From: UBA4744 sp963707435 | GTDB lineage: Bacteria; Actinomycetota; Acidimicrobiia; Spongiisociales; UBA4744 | Direction: 5' to 3' | Length of the DNA stretch: 64,000 nt | Assembly (NCBI GenBank): GCA_963707435.1 | Contig: CAVPPF010000002.1 | Location: forward strand, 186,001 to 250,000 | Shown: positions 24,660 through 33,309 of the stretch, in pieces | Position numbering within the stretch: position 1 is the first letter of the stretch | How the letters are laid out: each line of letters begins with the position of its first letter | Made by a program: the position numbers and the translations under genes | The notes under the pieces: generated by a model | The model's database searches: none | Told to the model about the DNA's origin: nothing | What the model saw: only the letters and a program-made list of their open reading frames with translations

Positions 24660-26393
24660 TTACGACCGATCGCCGTTCCCTTCGATGAATCCCTGGCTCT
24701 CGAGGTGCAGGACGATCGCATTCGCTGCTTCCTCCGGACTGATGTCCGTGGTGTCGATGGTGACGTCGGCGTTCGCCGGTTCCTCATAGGGATCCGAGAT
24801 TCCCGTGAACTCCTTGATGATTCCAGCCCGGGCTTTCGCATACAGGCCTTTGCGATCGCGAACCTCGCAGACCTCCACCGGAGTGGAGATGTGCACGAGC
24901 GTGAACCCGCCGACGTCTTCGACGCCGGTGCGGACCTGCTGACGGGTGTGATCGTAGGGTGCAATGGGTGCACAGATCGCAATTCCACCGTTCTTGGTGA
25001 TCTCCGAGGCTACGTACCCGATTCTGAGGATATTGAGATCGCGGTGCTCTTTCGAGAACCCGAGTTCTGAGGACAGGTTCTTGCGAACGATGTCTCCGTC
25101 GAGCAGGGTGACCGGGCGGCCGCCCAGTTCCAGGAGCTTGACCAGGAGGGCGTTGGCGATGGTCGACTTGCCGGAGCCCGACAATCCGGTGAAGAAGACG
25201 GTGAACCCTTGCTTGGAGCGCGGGGGATGGGTCCTGCGCAGCTCGCGGGCTACTTCGGGATACGTGAACCACTCCGGGATTTCTCTTCCCGCTGCGAGCC
25301 GATCCCTCAACTCGGTCCCGCTGATGCTCAGCGTCCGTACGCCTTCGGATACCTCGTCGATGGGCTGGTACTCGTCGAGGTCCTCCACGTAGACCATCAT
25401 CTTGAAGGGGACCATGGCGACACCGAGTTCTGCCTCATGCCGTTGGAGCATCTCCTGCGCGTCGTAGGGGCCGTAGAACGGATTGCCCTTGGAGTCGCTG
25501 CCCGGCCCGGCGTGGTCCCGGCCGACGATCAGGTGGGTAGCCCCGTGGTTCTTGCGGATGATGGCGTGCCAGAGAGCTTCGCGAGGTCCGCCCATGCGCA
25601 TGGCCAGGGGGAGGAGCGCCAGCTTGGCCGTGTAGCGAGGGTACCGATCGAGAACTGCCTGGTAGGCCCGCACGCGGGTGTAGTGGTCGACGTCGCCCGG
25701 TTTGGTCTTTCCCACCACCGGGTGGATCAACAGGTTCGCCTCGACCTCTTTGGCGGCCCGCAGGGTCAGCTCGACGTGGGCGCGGTGCATGGGGTTCCTG
25801 GTCTGGAACGCCACGATCTTGCGCCATCCGAGGCGGGCGAACTCCTCGCGCACTTCCCGGGGACTGAGCCGCAACGGTCGGAAGTCGTAGTGGACGGGCA
25901 TTTCGATACCCTCCAACCTGCCGCCCACATAGACCGGTCCCATGTCGCTGAGCAGTTCGTTGACTCCCGGGTGCTCGGGGTTGGTCGTGCCGAACACGAG
26001 TTCGGCCTCCCTGGTCCTGTCGGGAGTCCACACATCGTCGACATGGAGGACGGCCAACATGACGCCTTCGGCATCCCGCAGGGCGAGCTTGGCTCCCGGT
26101 TCGAGCGTTGCCCCGAGCTCCTCAGACACGTCCAGCACGATGGGCATTGGCCACAGCGTCCCGTCGGGAAGCCGCATGTCCTTGCAGACGCTCTCGTACT
26201 CCGCCCTGGTCATGAACCCGGTCAGCGGCGAGAAACCTCCGTTGAGCAACAACTCGAGATCGCAGATTTGCCGGTCTCCCAGGTCAAGGGAGGGGAAGTC
26301 GCGCGATGCTTCCTTGCGTTGTTCGGCTGTTGCTTCGTCGACCATGAGGTCGACGAGGGCACCACCATGGGGTTCGATGAGATTGTGGGACAC
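24660..26393 (-). CDS. Bifunctional sulfate adenylyltransferase / APS kinase
   Basis: A 577-residue fusion. The first 390 residues are ATP sulfurylase (sulfate + ATP to APS) with QTRNPMHRAH, HPVVGKTKPGD and GRDHAGPG. The remainder is APS kinase (APS to PAPS) with P-loop GLSGSGKST, DGDIVRKNL and ICAPIAPYDHTR. The start is GTG 26393 with AAGGAG at 6-base spacing. The frame runs another 25 codons upstream without support. It is first in a sat/cysC - SLC13 permease - cysQ operon, a compact sulfate-activation unit. No APS/PAPS reductase is in the window, so the product could feed either cysteine synthesis or sulfation. Confidence 0.94.
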   Translation of the reverse strand: MSHNLIEPHGGALVDLMVDEATAEQRKEASRDFPSLDLGDRQICDLELLLNGGFSPLTGFMTRAEYESVCKDMRLPDGTLWPMPIVLDVSEELGATLEPGAKLALRDAEGVMLAVLHVDDVWTPDRTREAELVFGTTNPEHPGVNELLSDMGPVYVGGRLEGIEMPVHYDFRPLRLSPREVREEFARLGWRKIVAFQTRNPMHRAHVELTLRAAKEVEANLLIHPVVGKTKPGDVDHYTRVRAYQAVLDRYPRYTAKLALLPLAMRMGGPREALWHAIIRKNHGATHLIVGRDHAGPGSDSKGNPFYGPYDAQEMLQRHEAELGVAMVPFKMMVYVEDLDEYQPIDEVSEGVRTLSISGTELRDRLAAGREIPEWFTYPEVARELRRTHPPRSKQGFTVFFTGLSGSGKSTIANALLVKLLELGGRPVTLLDGDIVRKNLSSELGFSKEHRDLNILRIGYVASEITKNGGIAICAPIAPYDHTRQQVRTGVEDVGGFTLVHISTPVEVCEVRDRKGLYAKARAGIIKEFTGISDPYEEPANADVTIDTTDISPEEAANAIVLHLESQGFIEGNGDRS

Positions 26394-26501
26394 GAAGAGC
26401 TCCTTGTTTCGCGCAGCAGCGGCTGCCACGGAGAGTAGTAATGAGTAGGAAGTGTACTCGATCGACATCCAAACCGAAACAGCACCACGGCGCGCTATCG
26501 C

Positions 26502-26507
26502 TACGCT
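26502..26507 (+). promoter_or_regulatory. -10 box for transketolase
   Basis: TACGCT lies 18 bases before ATG 26526, followed by the ribosome site CAGGAGG. It is in the 132-base gap between divergent sat-cysC and transketolase. Confidence 0.35.
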
Positions 26508-26525
26508 GAGGGCTCAGGAGGACTT

Positions 26526-28496
26526 ATGACGAAAGACTTTGCACAGCTCGCCGTCAATACCCTGAAGGGTCTCACCATCGACGGTGTACAGCGGGCCAAT
26601 TCGGGTCATCCGGGGATGCCGATGGGGATGGCGGACCTGGCGGTGGTGGTCTGGACGAAGTTCCTGAAAGTCGACCCGACCAACCCGAAGTGGATCGATC
26701 GTGACCGGTTTGTCCTCTCCAACGGTCACGGGTCCATGCTCCTGTACTCGCTCCTGCATCTGTCCGGTTATCCCATCACGATGAACGACCTGAAGCAATT
26801 CCGGCAATGGGGGTCGGTGACCGCCGGCCATCCGGAGCGTCACCTCGAGTCCGGGATCGAGGTCACAACCGGCCCGCTCGGTCAGGGATTCGGCATGGGA
26901 GTCGGTCTCGCTATTGCAGAAGAGCAACTGCGGGCCGTGTTCGGTCCCGAACTTTTCGACCACCGCACGTTCGGGTTTGTGTCCGACGGGGACCTGATGG
27001 AGGGCATTTCGGCCGAGGCTTCCTCGCTGGCGGGACACCTCGGGCTCGGGCGATTGCTCTACTACTACGACAGCAACGGGATTTCCATCGACGGTTCCAC
27101 CTCGATCACGTTCACCGAAGACGTCGCCGCCCGGTTCCGGGCGGTGGGCTGGCACACCCTGGAGATCGACGGCCACGATCGGGATGCCATCGAAGGGGCC
27201 ACCCGGGAAGCCCTGACGGTTGAGGATCGCCCCTCGCTCATCATCAGCCACACCCATATCGGCCACGGTTCACCCAACAAACAGGACACGGCCGGCGTTC
27301 ATGGTGCACCGCTTGGCGAAGACGAGATTCGCCTGACCAAGGAACTAATGGGCTGGCCCGACGAGCCTTTCTACGTCCCCGATGAAGTGCGGGCCTACTT
27401 TGCACAGAGCATGGAGCGCGGCCGCGAGGCGCGCGAGCAGTGGCTCGACCGCAAAGACGAACTCTTCGCCGACAACCCGGATCTGGCCGAACTGTGGGAC
27501 GCGCACTTCCATCCGAAGCCGGTCAAACTCCGCAACCCCGGGTTTGAGCCGGGGAGCAGCCTTGCCACCCGCGCCGCGGGCGGGAAGCTCTTCGATGAGA
27601 TTGCCACGCAGGTCCCCGGGTTCCTGGGCGGAGCGGCCGACCTCGTGGAGTCGACCAAAACAGTGATTAGTTTCAGCGGGAGGTTCTCGGCTGAGGACCG
27701 GACCGGGCGGAACGTGGCGTTCGGGATCCGGGAACACGCGATGGGTGCCATCGTCAACGGCCTGGCCGGTCACGGCGGGTTCCGGCCCTACGGCGCCACC
27801 TTCTTTGTCTTCAACGACTACATGCGGCCGGCGGTCCGGCTCTCGGCGCTCATGGCAATCCCCAGTATCTGGGTGTACACCCATGACTCGGTATTCCTCG
27901 GAGAAGACGGCCCGACCCACCAGCCCATCGAACAGCTGGCCTCGCTCCGGGCTATGCCGGGCATCTGGGTGGTGAGGCCCGCCGATGCCGGCGAGACGAT
28001 CGAAGCCTGGGAACTGGCCCTGAACCGCACAGACGGCCCGACGGTTCTGGTGCTTACGAGGCAAGGCATCCCGGTGCTGGAACGAACCGGGCGAGAGGGC
28101 CTCGTGGCCCGCGGCGGGTACGTTCTCCGGGAAGGCGACGACGTTGTCCTGGTCGCGACCGGTTCGGAAGTCTCCCTGGCGCTCGATGCCGCCGATGAGC
28201 TCGCGGACGGCGGTGTGTCGGCACGGGTGGTCAGCCTGCCCTGCTGGGAAGCATTCCTCGACCAGGACGCCGCGTACCGGGAGGGAGTTCTCGGCGACGG
28301 CGTTCCGATCGTTTCCATCGAAGCGGCATCCACGTTTGGCTGGGAGCGCATCACCGGAACGATCGGCCTGAACATCGGGATCGATCATTTCGGGGCATCG
28401 GCGCCTGCCTCGGTGATCGCCGAACAGTGGGGATTCACGCCGCAGGCCGTAGCCGGGCGGGTCGGTGACTGGTTGCGGGGCGCCGACCCGGTCTGA
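26526..28496 (+). CDS. tkt: Transketolase
   Basis: A 656-residue thiamine-diphosphate enzyme of the pentose phosphate pathway. Visible marks are ANSGHPGMPMG, FVLSNGHGSMLLYSLLHL, GPLGQGFGMGVG, the ThDP/Mg motif starting SDGDLMEG, and in the second domain FGIREHAMGAI and HDSVFLGEDGPTHQPIEQL. The length is full. Start ATG 26526 with AGGAGG upstream. It transfers two-carbon units between sugar phosphates. Here it lies alone between sulfate activation and the polysaccharide locus. Confidence 0.95.
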   Translation: MTKDFAQLAVNTLKGLTIDGVQRANSGHPGMPMGMADLAVVVWTKFLKVDPTNPKWIDRDRFVLSNGHGSMLLYSLLHLSGYPITMNDLKQFRQWGSVTAGHPERHLESGIEVTTGPLGQGFGMGVGLAIAEEQLRAVFGPELFDHRTFGFVSDGDLMEGISAEASSLAGHLGLGRLLYYYDSNGISIDGSTSITFTEDVAARFRAVGWHTLEIDGHDRDAIEGATREALTVEDRPSLIISHTHIGHGSPNKQDTAGVHGAPLGEDEIRLTKELMGWPDEPFYVPDEVRAYFAQSMERGREAREQWLDRKDELFADNPDLAELWDAHFHPKPVKLRNPGFEPGSSLATRAAGGKLFDEIATQVPGFLGGAADLVESTKTVISFSGRFSAEDRTGRNVAFGIREHAMGAIVNGLAGHGGFRPYGATFFVFNDYMRPAVRLSALMAIPSIWVYTHDSVFLGEDGPTHQPIEQLASLRAMPGIWVVRPADAGETIEAWELALNRTDGPTVLVLTRQGIPVLERTGREGLVARGGYVLREGDDVVLVATGSEVSLALDAADELADGGVSARVVSLPCWEAFLDQDAAYREGVLGDGVPIVSIEAASTFGWERITGTIGLNIGIDHFGASAPASVIAEQWGFTPQAVAGRVGDWLRGADPV

Positions 28497-28533
28497 GAGG
28501 GAGGCGGTCCGGCGCAACAACTGCGGCTGCCTC

Positions 28534-28539
28534 TAACCT
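28534..28539 (+). promoter_or_regulatory. -10-like box before the epimerase gene
   Basis: TAACCT ends 9 bases before ATG 28549 without an intervening Shine-Dalgarno sequence, so the glycan operon may start with an almost leaderless mRNA. Confidence 0.35.
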
Positions 28540-28548
28540 GGGTCCACC

Positions 28549-29601
28549 ATGAAGAAGACCCTCATCGCCACGGTCATCGGTGCGCGTCCGCAGTTCGTCA
28601 AAGCGGGGCCGGTCAGCCGCGAATTGGAGCGACAGGGTGTTCGGGAGATCCTCATCAACACCGGCCAGCACTATGACCCGGTTTTGTCGGACGAGATTGC
28701 CGGCGATGTCGGCCTGCGTGAGGCAGATCTGAACCTCGGCGTGGGCAGCGGTTCGCACGGCGCGCAGACGGCGGCAACGCTGGAGCGGGTCGAGCAGGCG
28801 TTCATCGACACGCAACCGACTGCCGTCATCGTGTACGGCGATACGAACGCCACGATCGCCGGAGCCCTGGCCGCTACGAAGCTGCATATTCCGGTGGCTC
28901 ACGTTGAGGCGGGTCTCCGCTCGTTCAACCGGAGGATGCCTGAGGAGCTGAACCGGGTGGCGACGGACCACCTGGCGGATCTTCTCCTCGCTCCCACCCA
29001 AACCGCGATGGTCAATCTGGAGCGAGAGGGGCTTCGGAGCCGCGCTGTCTTGACCGGCGACGTGATGGTCGACGCTCTGCGGTCGATTCCGATCGATGAG
29101 ATCGAGGTGCCCGCATGGGCGACGGGACGCTTCATAGCGGCCACCATCCATCGAGCCGAGAACACAGACAAAGTCGGGCGGCTGGAGGCAATACTGTCGG
29201 CTCTGGGCGGGCTGGAGATCCCGGTGCATGTGCTTGCCCATCCGCGACTTCGGGCCCGGATTGCCCAGCACGGGCTCGATCCGTCTCGGTATCGCTCGCT
29301 CGTCCTGCACGACCCGATTCCCTATGCCCAGATGCTGGCGGTAGTTTCCTCGGCAGAGGCGCTCTTGACCGACTCGGGAGGGCTGCAGAAGGAGGCGTTC
29401 ATCCTGGGAGTCCCGTGCATCACACTCCGCACCGAGACCGAGTGGCCGGAGACCTTGCAAGGAGACTGGAACGTGGTGGCGGGTGATGACCTGGATTCGC
29501 TTGCCGGTTTGTTGGGGCGCACCCCGGCTCGCCTCGATGCTGCACCTTTCGGCGACGGCCGGGCTGCCCGGAGGATCGTTCAGGAAGTCCTGCGTCTGTG
29601 A
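28549..29601 (+). CDS. UDP-N-acetylglucosamine 2-epimerase (non-hydrolysing, WecB/WbpI-like)
   Basis: A 350-residue GT-B-fold epimerase that interconverts UDP-GlcNAc-type and UDP-ManNAc-type sugars. Motifs are IGARPQFVKAGPV, NTGQHYD, YGDTNATIAGALAA, HVEAGLRSFNR, ATIHRAENTD and TDSGGLQKEAF. It begins a tightly overlapping glycan operon (28549-37537). With the WbpA/B/E/D-like genes at 48733-52675 in the same locus, it could act like WbpI on a 2,3-diacetamido uronate instead of plain UDP-GlcNAc. The sequence does not settle this. It overlaps the next gene by 4 bases. Confidence 0.9.
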   Translation: MKKTLIATVIGARPQFVKAGPVSRELERQGVREILINTGQHYDPVLSDEIAGDVGLREADLNLGVGSGSHGAQTAATLERVEQAFIDTQPTAVIVYGDTNATIAGALAATKLHIPVAHVEAGLRSFNRRMPEELNRVATDHLADLLLAPTQTAMVNLEREGLRSRAVLTGDVMVDALRSIPIDEIEVPAWATGRFIAATIHRAENTDKVGRLEAILSALGGLEIPVHVLAHPRLRARIAQHGLDPSRYRSLVLHDPIPYAQMLAVVSSAEALLTDSGGLQKEAFILGVPCITLRTETEWPETLQGDWNVVAGDDLDSLAGLLGRTPARLDAAPFGDGRAARRIVQEVLRL

Positions 29602-30710
29602 GCCACATCCTGATGCTTGTGCAGTCCGGTGTCTTCGACGATGCCCGGATCCGGCGGGAAGTGGAGACGCTGGCTGCGGACGGACACCGGATCACCGTGG
29701 TCGGGGCTCGATCTCCGGCCGGTCCGCAGGCCCCGCTGCCTGCCGACGTGGTGTTCGTGTCCGAAGGGCTTGCCGGATCGCGCAGCTTCGAAGGGAGAGG
29801 CATGAGGCTCGTCCGGTGGCTGCTTCTGCCCGAGTATCGGTTGCTTCGGCAACGTCGCTTTCGCCGCGACATCATCGCTCGAGCCGGCACCATGGACTTC
29901 GATGTCGTGGTTTGTCACGACTACCCGACGCTGGCCGCCGGCGTAGCCCTGGCCGCAGGTCGGCCCGTGATCTATGACAGCCATGAGTGCTGGTACGGGC
30001 GGTTGCGGCACGGGAGACCAGAACCGGTCCGGCGGCTCCGGCAGCTCGTGTCGGAGCGCCGGCTGGCCGCTCGCTGCGAAACGGTCATCACCGTCAGTGC
30101 GGAGCTGGAAGACTGGATCAGGCAACGGCTGGCACCCCGGAAAACGGTCGTGGTTCGCAATTCGTTTCCGACGGTGGTTCCCGCCCCGACACCACCCCCT
30201 CATCCGACCGGCATGGTGTATGCCGGCAGGATCGCCGCAGGTCGCGATCTGGAAACGGCGTTCGCAGCCACCCTGCCACCCGGCGTGGCCCTGACGCTGG
30301 TTGGTCCGGTCGAACCGGGGTTCTCCATTCCGGCCGGGGTTCTTTACGAAGGGGTCATGGAGATCGACTCGATCTCGACCGTGCTGGTTCGGGGCGGTCT
30401 GGCACTGGTCTCACTGGCCGACACCTGCCTGAATCACCGGCTGGCCCTCCCCAACAAGGTCTTTCAGGCCGTCGCCAGCGGGATCCCCGTCGTGGCCGCG
30501 GATCTGCCCGCTCTGCGTCGCCTCGTGCAAGCCCACGGGATCGGCACGCTCTACCGCCCCGGCGACTCCGGGTCGCTTGCCGCCGCAACGACCGAAGCCG
30601 TGGGGCGCTACCACGAGCTGAAGGATCGGGTCGTCGCCGCACAGGGAGCGCTCTCCTGGGACCGTGATGCCCGATGCCTCCGGTCCGTCTACCGTGACGT
30701 GCCAAGATGA
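29598..30710 (+). CDS. Glycosyltransferase, GT4-like
   Basis: A 370-residue GT-B glycosyltransferase. The N-terminal domain has VQSGVFDDARIRREVETLA and YDSHECWYGR. The C-terminal nucleotide-sugar domain has NHRLALPNKVFQAVASG followed by IPVVAADLPALRRLV, the GT4 donor-binding region in the form shared by several genes of this locus. GTG 29598 overlaps the epimerase stop by 4 bases and it overlaps the next transferase by 4. Donor and acceptor are unknown. A surface-polysaccharide role follows from context. Confidence 0.85.
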   Translation: MSHILMLVQSGVFDDARIRREVETLAADGHRITVVGARSPAGPQAPLPADVVFVSEGLAGSRSFEGRGMRLVRWLLLPEYRLLRQRRFRRDIIARAGTMDFDVVVCHDYPTLAAGVALAAGRPVIYDSHECWYGRLRHGRPEPVRRLRQLVSERRLAARCETVITVSAELEDWIRQRLAPRKTVVVRNSFPTVVPAPTPPPHPTGMVYAGRIAAGRDLETAFAATLPPGVALTLVGPVEPGFSIPAGVLYEGVMEIDSISTVLVRGGLALVSLADTCLNHRLALPNKVFQAVASGIPVVAADLPALRRLVQAHGIGTLYRPGDSGSLAAATTEAVGRYHELKDRVVAAQGALSWDRDARCLRSVYRDVPR

Positions 30711-32068
30711 GGATCCTCTTTGCTCCCCGCAACATCTCGGGACAGGCCGAGGAAATGGCCGCGGCTGCCCGTTCGTACGGTCACGAGGCCGAGGTGTGGT
30801 CATTCGGACCGCCTGCTCTCGGTTTTGGAGCCGACCGGGAATTCGACCGGGACCGCTTGCTCACCCATCCCGACTACCGCTGGTCGATGTTCGACGAAGC
30901 CGTCCGCGGGTTCGACGTCTTCCATCTGATCTACGGGCGGAGCCTGCTCGACCCGGTTGACCCGGTGCTGCCTGCCCTCTGGGATCTTCCGGTACTGAAG
31001 TTCCTCGGAAAGCGGGTGCTCATGCATTTTCGAGGCTCGGACGTGCGGCTTCCCTCAATCCATCAACAGCGCGAGACCGACTCGTACTTCAACGATTCCC
31101 CGTCGCCGGTCGATGAAGAGGCGATCCGGATGCGAGTCTCGACCGCCCGCCGCCATTGCGACGCCCTCCTCGTTTCAACGCCGGGCTTGATCGACTACGT
31201 GCCCGATGCCCTGCTCGTCGGGCATACGCTCGATCCCGCTCGGTGGGCACGAACCCGGCCCGAAGAACCGGCCGTCCCGACTGTCGTTCACATACCCACG
31301 AACCCGCACATCAAGGGGACACCGGCGATCAACCGTGCGCTCGAGCCGCTGGCCCGGGCCGGTCTCATCTCGTACCGCAAGCTGGAGAACCTCAACAGAA
31401 CCGAATTGCGAGACGCTTTGCAGCAGGCGGACATGCTGGTCGATTCCCTGCGGATCGGTGATCACGGGCTGATCTCCGTCGAAGCCATGGCCGCCGGTTG
31501 CATCGCTCTGGCGCACATCCATCCCCGTAATCGGGAACGCAACCCCGGGGTTCCCGTGGTGGAGGTCGACGCGGCAACTCTGGGAAGTGTCGTCGAGGAC
31601 CTCGCCCGTGACCCACAACGTCGATCCGAGGTGCGTCGCGCCGGACTTGCCTGGGTCGAATCGCGCCACGCCCACCGGGCTATCGGGGCACAGCTCGATG
31701 CTCTCTACCGGAGGCCGGTCGCCGAACCGTTTCTTCACCGGCCCGATTGGCCGGCCGAGGTGGGCCCCCATCGCATCATGGAGTTGGAACGTGAATTGGA
31801 GCGCCTCACCGTCGTCGGACATGAGTTGTTCGCAGGCTGGGTTCCCCCCGCACGAGAACAACCCGCGTTCCTCCTCGACCGCCTCGTTGCTCGCGTCCGG
31901 GAACTGGAACGGACTGTGCAGGATCTGGGCGGGGAAGTCGGCGACCCTCTGGGGGACCGGCAACTGGGCCGGCCGTCCCGGCGCCGGTCGATCCGGCGGT
32001 TGGTCACGAGCATCCCGGCGCTGCATCTCCTGGTTCGGCGGCTGAACAAGCTGATCGGAAGACGATGA
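30707..32068 (+). CDS. Glycosyltransferase-like protein with C-terminal extension
   Basis: A 453-residue GT-B-type protein. MRILFAPRNISGQAEEMAAA at the start, MHFRGSDVRLPS, LLVSTPGLIDYVPDALL, VVHIPTNPHIKGT and GLISVEAMAAGCIA outline the two Rossmann-like domains. The last 90 residues form a charged helical tail with a basic end. The middle part closely parallels the C-terminal half of the fusion at 33293-35926, so the two are paralogues. It is embedded in the operon with 4-base overlaps on both sides. Sugar specificity unknown. Confidence 0.8.
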   Translation: MRILFAPRNISGQAEEMAAAARSYGHEAEVWSFGPPALGFGADREFDRDRLLTHPDYRWSMFDEAVRGFDVFHLIYGRSLLDPVDPVLPALWDLPVLKFLGKRVLMHFRGSDVRLPSIHQQRETDSYFNDSPSPVDEEAIRMRVSTARRHCDALLVSTPGLIDYVPDALLVGHTLDPARWARTRPEEPAVPTVVHIPTNPHIKGTPAINRALEPLARAGLISYRKLENLNRTELRDALQQADMLVDSLRIGDHGLISVEAMAAGCIALAHIHPRNRERNPGVPVVEVDAATLGSVVEDLARDPQRRSEVRRAGLAWVESRHAHRAIGAQLDALYRRPVAEPFLHRPDWPAEVGPHRIMELERELERLTVVGHELFAGWVPPAREQPAFLLDRLVARVRELERTVQDLGGEVGDPLGDRQLGRPSRRRSIRRLVTSIPALHLLVRRLNKLIGRR

Positions 32069-33309
32069 CCCCGGTTCTGATGCTGGTCATCAATCCGATG
32101 ACTGCCGATGCCCGGGTTGAGAAAGAGGCCGCCTCGCTGGCCGCCACGGGCTGTGAGGTCACGGTCCTGGCAACGGCCGCAGAAGGTGCCCCGGCCAGGG
32201 AAGAGAGGGACGGTTTCACCATTCTCAGGCTGCCGTACCAACGAGTTGTCAAAGACCGCATCACGGGATCTATCGAACGAGAGCGGGGGAGAGGGACCAT
32301 TGGCGGCCGTGTGCGTGCCAGAGTTTGGTGGCTCGTGGGAGGTTCGTACCTCAAGATCATGCGAAGCCGGCTGCTCCCGATCGAATACTTCCGAGGGCTG
32401 GCCCGGGAAGCGCTCGACCTGGTCAAACTCCCCGCGGTGATTCACGCCCATGATCTGGGAACGCTGCGCGCCGCGGTGAAGCTTGCGAAAGCCTGGAAGC
32501 AGCGCACGGGTTCGCGGCCCCGGGTGGTGTACGACTCCCACGAGCTGTACGTGGAACAGCAGACCCGGTGGCCGTGGTGGGAAAAGGCGATGTGGAAAGC
32601 GCACGAACGGCGGTGGATCCATTATGCAGACGCGGTGATTGCCGTCTCCGGCGGGATCGCCGACCAGCTGCAACGGCGGTACCGGCTGACGACCCGCCCG
32701 CTCGTGATCCTCAACAGCCCGCGGGCAGAGACGGATCGGCGCCTGGGGCGCGATGTCCGCCACGACCTGGGTCTGGAATCTCCCACGCTCCTCGCCGTGT
32801 ATGCCGGCGCCGTGAAACCGAGCCGTGGCGTTGATGAGTTGGTGGACGCCATGAGCCTGCTTCCCGGGTGGCATCTCGCCCTGGTCGGGACCACTCCCGA
32901 GAGCCTGGAGGGAGTTCTCGGCAGCCGGTCGTTCCCGGATGATCTGGCGGCCCGGGTCCATACCCTTCGCCCGGTGCCGTACTGGTCGCTGCCCGAATAC
33001 CTGTCGAGCGCGACCGTCGGCGTTCACCCACTTCCCGATTCATGCCTGAACCATCGCCTCGCGCTTCCGAACAAGCTTTTTGACTACCTGTTTGCCGGGT
33101 TGCCGGTGGTCGTCAACGATCTCCCGGAGATGGGCAACCTGGTCAGGACCCGGGCGGTCGGGTCAACCTATGAAGGAGGCGAACCATCGTCGCTCGCCCG
33201 GGCTCTCGAAGGAAGCAAGGATCTCCTAGTATCACCAGGCGCTATCGATGATCTCTCCTGGGATCGGCAAGAAAAGCTATTGCGCGCCCTCTATGACAAA
33301 CTCCTCTGA
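32065..33309 (+). CDS. Glycosyltransferase, GT4-like
   Basis: A 414-residue GT-B glycosyltransferase with N-terminal NPMTADARVEKEAASLAA, HAHDLGTLRAAVKLA and YDSHELYVEQQ, and a C-terminal domain with YAGAVKPSRGVDELVDAM and CLNHRLALPNKLFDYLFAG. Overlaps of 4 bases upstream and 17 bases downstream place it in the same operon. It resembles the N-terminal half of the next protein and the gene at 46221. These paralogues probably add successive residues of one glycan, which is inference. Confidence 0.87.
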   Translation: MTPVLMLVINPMTADARVEKEAASLAATGCEVTVLATAAEGAPAREERDGFTILRLPYQRVVKDRITGSIERERGRGTIGGRVRARVWWLVGGSYLKIMRSRLLPIEYFRGLAREALDLVKLPAVIHAHDLGTLRAAVKLAKAWKQRTGSRPRVVYDSHELYVEQQTRWPWWEKAMWKAHERRWIHYADAVIAVSGGIADQLQRRYRLTTRPLVILNSPRAETDRRLGRDVRHDLGLESPTLLAVYAGAVKPSRGVDELVDAMSLLPGWHLALVGTTPESLEGVLGSRSFPDDLAARVHTLRPVPYWSLPEYLSSATVGVHPLPDSCLNHRLALPNKLFDYLFAGLPVVVNDLPEMGNLVRTRAVGSTYEGGEPSSLARALEGSKDLLVSPGAIDDLSWDRQEKLLRALYDKLL

